Source: DATAFF01 sp036265615 (GTDB lineage Bacteria > Pseudomonadota > Alphaproteobacteria > Rhizobiales > Aestuariivirgaceae). Taken from it: a DNA stretch of 10,272 bases. Below are positions 1 to 8,544 of the stretch, piece by piece. A program made the translations under genes and the position numbers. How positions within the stretch are numbered: position 1 is the stretch's first letter; every line of letters starts with the position of its first letter. The notes under the pieces were generated by a model. That model saw only the letters and a program-made list of their open reading frames with translations. It ran no database searches and had not been told where the DNA came from. The DNA is taken from positions 1-10,272 of the forward strand of contig DATAOT010000222.1 of NCBI GenBank assembly GCA_036265615.1. The letters are read 5' to 3'.

Positions 1-833
1 AGCTTGATGATGTCCATGGTGGCCATGGCGAGGCCGGCGCCGTTCACCATGCAGCCGATGTTGCCGTCGAGCGCGATGTAGGAGAGATCGAACTTCGAAG
101 CCTCGATCTCCTTGGCATCCTCCTCGCTTTCGTCGCGCAGCGCCTGCACGTCCTTGTGGCGGTAGAGGGCGTTGGAGTCGAAATCGATCTTGGCATCGAG
201 GCACAGCAGCTTGCCGTCCTCGGTGACCACCAGCGGATTGATCTCGAGAAGGCTCATATCCTTGGCGGTGAAGGCGTCGTAGAGCCCGCCGATCAGGGCA
301 ACACACTGCTTTTGGAGGTCGCCATCGAGCTTCAGGGCGGCGGCGATCTGGCGGCCGACATAGGGAAAGCAGCCGGTGGCAGGATCGACCCGGACGGTGG
401 CGATCCGGTCGGGCGTTTCATGGGCGACCTGCTCGATGTCCATGCCGCCCTCGGTCGAGGCGATGAAGGCGATCCGCGAAGTGGCCCGGTCGACGAGGCA
501 GGAAAGGTAGAGCTCGCGGGCGATCCGGCTGCCTTCCTCGATATAGAGACGGTGGACGGGCTTGCCGTGCGGCCCGGTCTGCGGGGTGACAAGGGTCATG
601 CCGAGCATTCGCTCGGCCTCGCGGCGGACCTCCTCGAGCGTGCGCACCACCTTGACGCCACCGCCCTTGCCACGGCCGCCGGCATGAATCTGAGCCTTGA
701 CGACCCAGACGGGACCGCCGAGCTTCTCGGCGGCAGCGACGGCCTCGGCGGGCGAAAACGCGGCTATGCCGCGGCCGGTCGGCACGCCGAACCCGTGCAG
801 CAGCTCCTTGGCCTGATATTCATGGATGTTCAT
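1..833 (-). CDS. sucC: Succinyl-CoA synthetase (ADP-forming) beta subunit, 3' part beyond the window
   Basis: The beta subunit of succinyl-CoA synthetase joins the alpha subunit SucD to interconvert succinyl-CoA and succinate with ATP (or GTP) formation in the cytosolic TCA cycle. The frame gives 277 residues from MNIHEYQAKE and runs off the left edge; the family is about 390-400 residues, so roughly the last 30% is missing. The ATP-grasp domain is clear: K46, the glycine-rich GGRGKGGGVKVV at 52-63, the EINPL motif with N199 and CLDAK with D213. These match the E. coli nucleotide- and Mg-binding positions in both sequence and numbering. GNIGCMVNGAGLAM at 257-270 begins the C-terminal ligase domain. 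The start is supported by an AGGGAGG ribosome site just upstream (about 842-848). It lies 94 bp after mdh on the same strand, and sucD probably follows beyond the edge. Confidence 0.97.
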   Translation of the reverse strand, partial: MNIHEYQAKELLHGFGVPTGRGIAAFSPAEAVAAAEKLGGPVWVVKAQIHAGGRGKGGGVKVVRTLEEVRREAERMLGMTLVTPQTGPHGKPVHRLYIEEGSRIARELYLSCLVDRATSRIAFIASTEGGMDIEQVAHETPDRIATVRVDPATGCFPYVGRQIAAALKLDGDLQKQCVALIGGLYDAFTAKDMSLLEINPLVVTEDGKLLCLDAKIDFDSNALYRHKDVQALRDESEEDAKEIEASKFDLSYIALDGNIGCMVNGAGLAMATMDIIK

Positions 834-870
834 TGGCGGGCCTCCCTTGGACGCGCGGTCGACGGAGGCA

Positions 871-899
871 GGTATACCACCGAATTCCCCTTACGCCAA
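871..899 (-). promoter_or_regulatory. Candidate sigma-70-type promoter for sucC
   Basis: Reading the minus strand, TTGGCG (894-899) is followed after exactly 17 bp by TATACC (871-876). This gives a -35/-10 pair in the mdh-sucC gap, with a predicted start near 864 and a leader of about 30 nt. The -10 overlaps the promoter-proximal palindrome, and the -35 abuts the distal one. This suggests sucC can be transcribed separately from mdh under repressor control. The call rests on pattern and spacing only. Confidence 0.4.
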
Positions 900-914
900 T
901 TGTGGTATACCACA
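871..914. promoter_or_regulatory. Twin palindromic operator, GntR/FadR-like, upstream of sucC
   Basis: A perfect 14-bp palindrome, TGTGGTATACCACA, sits at 901-914, and its core GGTATACC recurs at 871-878. The 10-mer GGTATACCAC is repeated directly at 871-880 and 904-913. The centres are 33 bp apart, about three helical turns, so both sites face the same side of the DNA. The TGGTATACCA core resembles operators of the FadR subfamily of GntR regulators (E. coli UxuR/ExuR sites share it). That a GntR-type repressor binds here is inference, and no such regulator is encoded in the window. Confidence 0.6.
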
Positions 915-927
915 TACCAACTGGTCC

Positions 928-1890
<963 letters not shown>

Positions 1891-1923
1891 GGCGATATCC
1901 TTCGCAGTGCAACAACGCGCCAC

Positions 1924-1952
1924 TCTCTACCGTGCCAGGGTGAAGCCCGCAA
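1924..1952 (-). promoter_or_regulatory. Weak candidate promoter for mdh
   Basis: On the minus strand, TTGCGG (1947-1952) is followed after 17 bp by TAGAGA (1924-1929) in the zapE-mdh gap. The spacing is ideal, but each hexamer matches only about three consensus positions. mdh could equally be read through from zapE. Confidence 0.25.
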
Positions 1953-1986
1953 GGAAAAGGGGTGCGGCGGCGTTGTCGATTACGGA

Positions 1987-3108
1987 TCAGGTGAGAATCG
2001 CGGCGCGAGCGCGATCGGGGCCCGCTGCCCAGTAGCTTGCCGAGATCATTTCTCTGAGGCGCGACACCGTGCGGGCGAATTCGAAGGTGTCGAGGCCGGC
2101 GGCAAAGATGCCCTCGGGCGGCGTGTCGGCGGATGCCGCAAGGCGGATCTGGCGGTCGTAAAGCGTGTCGATCAGCGTCGTGAAGCGACGGGCCGCATTG
2201 GCCTCGGCCGGCTGCAGGGCAGGTATTCGTTCGACGAAGACAGCGTCGAACACGGCAGCGACGGCGAGGTAGTCGGCGGGGCCGACGGCGGCCTGACAGA
2301 GATCGGCAAAGTCGAAGCGGGCAATCCGGCGGGCCGCCTGCGGCACGATGAAGTCGCGACCCTTGACGGAAAGCGTGAGCGGCTCGCCGCGGTCGGTGTC
2401 GGTCAGGCGCTTCCACAGCCACTGCATGCGCGCATCGGCGCCCGCTCCGAGCGGGCAGAAATAGACCTGCTCGCCGCCGATGCGCTCGAGTCGATAGTCG
2501 GTGCTGCCGGGCAGGGCAACGAGATCGAGCCGCTCCTCGATCAAGCGGATGAAGGGCAGGAAAGCCTGGCGATTGAGGCCATGACGGTAGAGATCGCGCG
2601 GCAGCACGTTGGAAGTCAGCACGATCACGGTGCCGGCGGCGAACAGGGCCTCGAACAGCCGACCGAGAATCATCGCATCGGCGATGTCGTTGACCTGGAA
2701 CTCGTCGAAGCAGAGAAGCCGCGCCCGAGCGGCAATGTCGCGGGCGGCGGTGATCACGGCATCGCCATTGCGATCATCGAGGCTCCTGCGGATGGCGAAG
2801 ATCGCGGCATGGACTTCCTGCATGAAGGCGTGGAAATGGACTCGCCGCTTGTGCTTGACCGCGACCCGGTTGAAGAACAGGTCGAGCAGCATGGTCTTGC
2901 CGCGTCCGACGGCGCCCTGGATGTACAGGCCGCGCGGCGGACGCAATTTCGGTTTCAGGATCGAGAGGAGACCGGCGGGCGGGGCGTATTGCGCGAACTC
3001 GGCTGCGAGGCGGTCGAGGATTTCGGCGAGCTCGTGCTGGGCGGGATCGCTCCGCAGCCTGCCGCGCGACACGGCCCCGTCATACGCCTCAACGATCGAG
3101 CCGCTCAT
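1987..3108 (-). CDS. zapE: Cell division protein ZapE / AFG1-like P-loop ATPase
   Basis: ZapE (YhcM; AFG1/LACE1 family) is a cytosolic ATPase that associates with the FtsZ ring in E. coli; its mitochondrial relatives act in inner-membrane protein quality control. The 373-residue product has the family's usual length. GLYIQGAVGRGKTMLLDLFF (60-79) contains the Walker A loop GAVGRGKT at 65-72. The phrase HFHAFMQEVH (91-100) is typical of the family. Walker B is LLCFDEFQV at 131-139 with D135/E136, and TSN at 165-167 is the sensor-1-like position. I chose ATG 3108 (MSGSIVEAYD) because the in-frame sequence further upstream, to 3279, looks non-conserved and overlaps the preceding gene. The ribosome site is weak (GGCGGGGAC). 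It begins 26 bp after the 105-residue gene and is followed 96 bp later by mdh, so it probably belongs to the mmsA transcript. Confidence 0.93.
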   Translation of the reverse strand: MSGSIVEAYDGAVSRGRLRSDPAQHELAEILDRLAAEFAQYAPPAGLLSILKPKLRPPRGLYIQGAVGRGKTMLLDLFFNRVAVKHKRRVHFHAFMQEVHAAIFAIRRSLDDRNGDAVITAARDIAARARLLCFDEFQVNDIADAMILGRLFEALFAAGTVIVLTSNVLPRDLYRHGLNRQAFLPFIRLIEERLDLVALPGSTDYRLERIGGEQVYFCPLGAGADARMQWLWKRLTDTDRGEPLTLSVKGRDFIVPQAARRIARFDFADLCQAAVGPADYLAVAAVFDAVFVERIPALQPAEANAARRFTTLIDTLYDRQIRLAASADTPPEGIFAAGLDTFEFARTVSRLREMISASYWAAGPDRARAAILT

Positions 3109-3134
3109 GTCCCCGCCATGGAGGTGTCGCCGCG

Positions 3135-3452
3135 CTAGATCGAGCGTCGCGCCTTGAGGCGCCGGGCATTGGCTGCCAATCGGCGTGCCGCGGGACCGGT
3201 GCCGGCCCGGCCCAGCGCTTCGGCGAAGGCCGCGGGCTGGGGCCAGAACCAGAGCGGCGTGACCAGCAATCTGGCCCATTCCATCTGCATGGCGAAGAGA
3301 CCCTCGAACACGGCCAGCTGCTTTTCGGCAATCATGCGCTGTGCCTCGTTGAAACGGGCGGCGGTCGGATTGGTCGCCATCAGGCCAAGGCCGAGGAGCC
3401 GCAAGCCGATCACGGTTGCCGTGTCGATGGGATCGAATGCCGAGATGGTCAT
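3135..3452 (-). CDS. Unknown 105-residue protein, possibly phasin-like
   Basis: I cannot assign this protein to a named family with confidence. It has 105 residues and no signal peptide. A hydrophobic N-terminal stretch (TVIGLRLLGLGLMA, about 13-26) is followed by an amphipathic segment (EAQRMIAEKQLAVFEGLFAM, about 36-55). It then has a Trp/Pro-rich bend (WARLLVTPLWFWPQP) and a basic C-terminus full of Arg. The EAQRMIAEK-type helix recalls small alphaproteobacterial phasin-like, polyester-granule-associated proteins. Neighbouring acyl-CoA metabolism fits that idea, but it is inference. The gene lies 9 bp after mmsA and 26 bp before zapE on the same strand, so it is almost certainly co-transcribed and may be translationally coupled to mmsA. 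The ribosome site before ATG 3452 is weak. Tight packing and alphaproteobacterial-style codon use support a real gene. Confidence 0.7.
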   Translation of the reverse strand: MTISAFDPIDTATVIGLRLLGLGLMATNPTAARFNEAQRMIAEKQLAVFEGLFAMQMEWARLLVTPLWFWPQPAAFAEALGRAGTGPAARRLAANARRLKARRSI

Positions 3453-3461
3453 CAGGGCTGC

Positions 3462-4961
<1,500 letters not shown>

Positions 4962-4964
4962 GGC

Positions 4965-4987
4965 CTTTTGCCCCGGCGGCAAAAGCC
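4965..4987 (-). promoter_or_regulatory. Stem-loop covering the mmsA ribosome binding site
   Basis: In the mRNA sense (minus strand), CTTTTGCC (4978-4985) pairs perfectly with GGCAAAAG (4965-4972) around the five-base loop GCCGG. With one bulged G the stem extends by two further G-C pairs. The AAAAGG Shine-Dalgarno sequence lies in the 3' arm, which ends only 3 nt before the ATG. The fold could therefore hide the ribosome site. No T-run follows, so it is not an intrinsic terminator. Confidence 0.45.
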
Positions 4988-5051
4988 GGGCTCCTCGATT
5001 GCAAGTCCCGGCACCCTAATGGTCGCTCGGACGTGCCGCAAGGCGGCGTGC

Positions 5052-5348
5052 TCAGCCGCCGCAGACCTCGCCCACCAAATAGTCGAGCGTGTCGAGCAGC
5101 GCCTCGATATCGGCACGATAATAGATGGAACGGCCAAGGCGCGACTGGCTGAGCAGGCCCTTGTAGGTCATTTCCTTGAGATGAAAGGACAGGGTTGCCG
5201 GTGGAATGCCGAGGGCCCGGCCAATATCGCCGGCGGGCAGACCATGGGACGCCTGGCCGCGCGAATGCGGCGCAACCACCCGCAAGATGTCGAAGCGCGT
5301 GGTCTGGCCGAGGGCCGAAAGGAGCTTGGCAGCAGCGTTGCTGTCCAT
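5052..5348 (-). CDS. ArsR/SmtB-family winged-helix transcriptional regulator
   Basis: A small dimeric DNA-binding regulator of the ArsR family. The 98-residue product starts with MDSNAAAKLLSALGQTTRFD, the usual ArsR opening in which a helix ends in LGxxTRFxIL. The helix-turn-helix spans about 38-60, with recognition helix ATLSFHLKEM at 51-60. The wing is SQSRLGRSIYYRAD at 67-80, and a last helix (IEALLDTLDYLVGEV) probably serves dimerisation. The classical metal motif ELCVCDL is absent, and the only cysteine is C96 in the C-terminal GEVCGG. Alphaproteobacterial arsenic-sensing relatives often end with two adjacent cysteines there, so metal sensing is doubtful. No arsenic genes are nearby. It is 90 bp upstream of mmsA on the same strand, which suggests it regulates itself and mmsA, perhaps in response to an acyl metabolite; that is inference. 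ATG 5348 keeps the normal family length. Confidence 0.9.
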   Translation of the reverse strand: MDSNAAAKLLSALGQTTRFDILRVVAPHSRGQASHGLPAGDIGRALGIPPATLSFHLKEMTYKGLLSQSRLGRSIYYRADIEALLDTLDYLVGEVCGG

Positions 5349-5434
5349 AGTTCCATGTTTACGGAATTGTTGATTCGGGCAAGCGCAAAGTGCTGATATT
5401 CAACCGCTTCCTGGCTCACCGACGCCGGGTACGA

Positions 5435-5470
5435 GCCGGGTTGGCGGGCGTTGAGGAGCGGGAACCCGGC
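5435..5470. repeat. Inverted repeat in the arsR / YihY-gene spacer
   Basis: GCCGGGTT (5435-5442) and AACCCGGC (5463-5470) form perfect 8-bp arms around a 20-bp spacer. The left arm's GCCGGGT is also repeated directly at 5424-5430. The repeat lies between two divergent genes, about 30 bp upstream of the candidate promoter of the plus-strand gene. It could be a regulator site or a transcribed hairpin, or chance in GC-rich DNA. Confidence 0.3.
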
Positions 5471-5500
5471 CCAGGATGTGTGAATTCCGCAACTCTCACC

Positions 5501-5529
5501 TTGCGCCAGGACGGGATGTCGACTTTATA
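5501..5529 (+). promoter_or_regulatory. Candidate sigma-70-type promoter for the YihY-family gene
   Basis: TTGCGC (5501-5506) and TTTATA (5524-5529) are separated by 17 bp in the divergent arsR / YihY-gene spacer and point toward the YihY gene. The -35 has the TTG that dominates alphaproteobacterial promoters, and the -10 is AT-rich in an otherwise GC-rich spacer. The predicted transcript start is near 5536, leaving a leader of about 75-80 nt. Confidence 0.4.
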
Positions 5530-5567
5530 GGACAAGGGCGTTTGAGGACAGCCAGCGAGAGCTTGCC

Positions 5568-5609
5568 ATGAGCGACGTCGCCTTTCCTGTCGCGCGGTCG
5601 GACCTCTGA
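5568..5609 (+). other. Short upstream open reading frame before the YihY-family gene
   Basis: ATG 5568 opens a 13-codon frame (MSDVAFPVARSDL) ending in TGA at 5607-5609, four bases before the assumed GTG start of the next gene and in a different frame. A weak GCGAGAG precedes the ATG, whereas the GTG has no visible ribosome site. It could be a coupling leader peptide, or the true N-terminus separated by a frameshift or sequencing error. It may also be chance. Confidence 0.25.
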
Positions 5610-5613
5610 TCCC

Positions 5614-6674
5614 GTGGCCCAGCGCGTGATCCGCCGTCCCGCGCCGCCGCCGGCGGAGGTTCATCAGGAAGCCGCCGTCGAGCCCAAGGGGCAGCCGGCG
5701 GGGGAGGCGCAGGTCGCCGGCGCGGTGGTGGCGGCAGCAGCCGGCCTGCAGGACGTGGTGGCGCAATCGGGCGACCCGGCGCTCGCAAAGCCGGCATCGC
5801 ATCCCGGCGCGCAGGGCACGATTGCCCTCATCAGGGTGGCGGTGTTCCGGCTGTTCGCCGATGAGGCGCTGCCGCTTGCCGGCAATATCGCCTATCGGAC
5901 TTTGCTTTCGACATTTCCATTCCTGATCTTTTTGACCACCCTCGGCGGACTGTTCGGCGATGCTCATCTGGCTCAGCGGACCGTCGAGTTCCTGTTGTCG
6001 GTGGCGCCCTCCTATGTGGTGCAGCCGGTCCAGCGGGAGATCCACGACGTGCTGTCGATCCCGCAGCGCGGGCTGTTCACGGTGTCGGTGCTGATCACGA
6101 TCTGGTCGGCGATGGGTGGGGTGGACAGCGTCCGGGTCTGCCTCAATCGGGCCTATGACATCAAGGAGAACCGCACGCCGTGGCAGATCTGGCTCCTGTC
6201 GCTGGTCATGGTGTTCGCCGGCGCCATCGGGCTTTTGGCGATGGCGGTGCTCATCGTCGCGGCACCGGTCGTGCTCCAGCTGTTACGGGAGCTTGCGCCC
6301 GACTCCGATGTTCTGACACGGCAGATCGACATGATCCGCTATCCGGTCGCGGTGCTGCTGCTCGGGATCATGCTCTTTGCCTTCCACCTCGTGCTGCCGG
6401 CCGGACGGCGGCGGGTGCGCCAAGTCTGGCCCGGCGTGCTGTTCACGCTCATCGCCTGGGGCGCGATGGCCGGCGTCTATGGCTATTATCTGCGCTGGTT
6501 CCCCAATTTCCTGAGGACCTATGCCGGGCTTTCGGGAATCGTGGCAGCGCTCTTCTTCCTCTATCTCGCGGCAATCGTGCTGATCTTCGGCGGCGAGCTC
6601 AATCGGGTGCTGATGCTCCGACGCGAGGCGCGGGCCATCAAGGCGACGATCCGCAAGGGGAACGGCAAGCCGGC

Positions 6675-6678
<4 letters not shown>
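5614..6678 (+). CDS. YihY/UPF0761-family inner-membrane protein
   Basis: A polytopic inner-membrane protein of the YihY (UPF0761) family, once misnamed ribonuclease BN; its molecular function is not settled. Six hydrophobic segments are visible at about 95-113, 153-170, 191-221, 243-262, 272-293 and 305-328. The family opening LPLAGNIAYRTLLSTFPFLI (87-106) and the closing IFGGELNRV (324-332) are well conserved. The first 65 or so residues are an Ala/Pro/Gln-rich, probably disordered extension absent from the 290-residue E. coli protein. The start is uncertain: GTG 5614 gives 354 residues but has no clear ribosome site, no ATG lies before the conserved core, and other GTG codons fall within the extension. 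A promoter candidate lies about 85 bp upstream. The gene converges on ccr and shares a CTAG at both stop codons. Confidence 0.88.
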
Positions 6679-7973
<1,295 letters not shown>

Positions 7974-8020
7974 GGCTGATCATCCCTCGTTCAACCAGCG
8001 GTTCTGTCGGCGATCCTATT

Positions 8021-8090
8021 TTGCGTTGCAACATTTGTCGATGGTGCGGCGGTGGGGTTAACCCGCGCTTTATCATGAAATTCAAATGTT
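8021..8090. promoter_or_regulatory. Symmetric element cluster in the ccr / ecm divergent spacer
   Basis: AACATTTG (8031-8038) and its exact reverse complement CAAATGTT (8083-8090) lie 52 bp apart centre to centre, about five helical turns. Between them, within 1 bp of the midpoint, is the perfect palindrome GGGTTAACCC (8055-8064). TTGC-GTT-GCAA (8021-8031) abuts the left arm. The spacer separates the ccr start at 7973 from the 116-residue gene at 8143, so it must hold promoters for both directions. In Methylobacterium extorquens, ccr is controlled by the TetR-type activator CcrR through a palindrome; equivalence is not shown here. I could not identify a convincing -35/-10 pair. Confidence 0.4.
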
Positions 8091-8142
8091 CCTTATCTTC
8101 TCACCAGTAAAAATTGCATCCGACCGGGAGGGGAGGGCGGTG

Positions 8143-8493
8143 ATGGACGGCGTTCTGAGACTGCTGCATCTGTTCGGGATCGATTTTATCTGGCCATCAT
8201 GGTTGCCTTATCCGGGAAACTTGACGCTGCTGCCGGATGGTACGCTGCTGCTGCTGATCATCATGAGCCTGGTCGGGGCGGCAATCCTCCAGAGCTTCCT
8301 GCCCTATTCGACCTGGTTCAATTCGGCGGTGAGCGTGTCGGCGCTGTTCATCGGCGGGCTCATGGCCAATGTGGTCTATGGCTGGACCGGGCTGCACCTG
8401 CTCGATGAAACGCTGTCGGCGGTGCTGGTCGCCAATGTCGGCATGACCGTTGCCGGGCTCCTGGTGATCACCGCCTATCGCAATGCCGTGTGA
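8143..8493 (+). CDS. Unknown 116-residue membrane protein upstream of ecm
   Basis: I do not recognise this family. The 116-residue product has an amphipathic, aromatic N-terminus (LLHLFGIDFIWPSWLPYP, about 7-24) and three predicted membrane helices at about 33-50, 61-80 and 92-112. Few charged residues occur outside the N-terminus; D88 and E89 lie in the loop before the last helix. It has no cysteines, no signal-peptidase site and no obvious catalytic motif. I chose ATG 8143 because GGGAGGGGAGG ends 6 bp upstream. An in-frame ATG at 8086 would add 19 poorly hydrophobic residues and lies inside the symmetric regulatory cluster. It is 51 bp before ecm on the same strand and probably co-transcribed. 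A transport or membrane-anchoring role in the ethylmalonyl-CoA pathway is possible but unsupported beyond position. Confidence 0.75.
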   Translation: MDGVLRLLHLFGIDFIWPSWLPYPGNLTLLPDGTLLLLIIMSLVGAAILQSFLPYSTWFNSAVSVSALFIGGLMANVVYGWTGLHLLDETLSAVLVANVGMTVAGLLVITAYRNAV

Positions 8494-8544
8494 GCTGCGA
8501 TCTGCGGCATTGCACTGCAGCACGGCTTTTGCTTCGATCATGCA

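Noticed and set aside
4962..4982. A TTG start for mmsA seven codons upstream
   Set aside because: The extra residues MPPGQKA are encoded by the hairpin region and precede a better ATG with AAAAGG; the family N-terminus starts near MVKELGHFI.
5052..5348. An arsenic-resistance operon headed by arsR
   Set aside because: No arsC, arsB, acr3 or arsH is nearby, and the metal-binding box is missing; the downstream gene is mmsA.
5351..5376. Short inverted arms (TTCC-N8-GGAA and GAAT-N5-ATTC) just upstream of arsR as an ArsR operator
   Set aside because: The arms are only 4 bp, overlap one another and are expected by chance; nothing else singles them out.
8071..8076. TATCAT as a -10 box for the plus-strand gene at 8143
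   Set aside because: The hexamer matches the consensus well, but the position 17 bp upstream (8048-8053) is GGCGGT, with no -35 likeness.
8060..8092. GGAAC...GTT on the minus strand as an EcfG general-stress promoter for ccr
   Set aside because: The two elements are 25 bp apart instead of the 16-17 bp needed.
8086..8142. An earlier ATG (8086) for the small membrane protein
   Set aside because: It lies within the symmetric spacer element and lacks a ribosome site, whereas ATG 8143 has a strong GGAGG six bases upstream.
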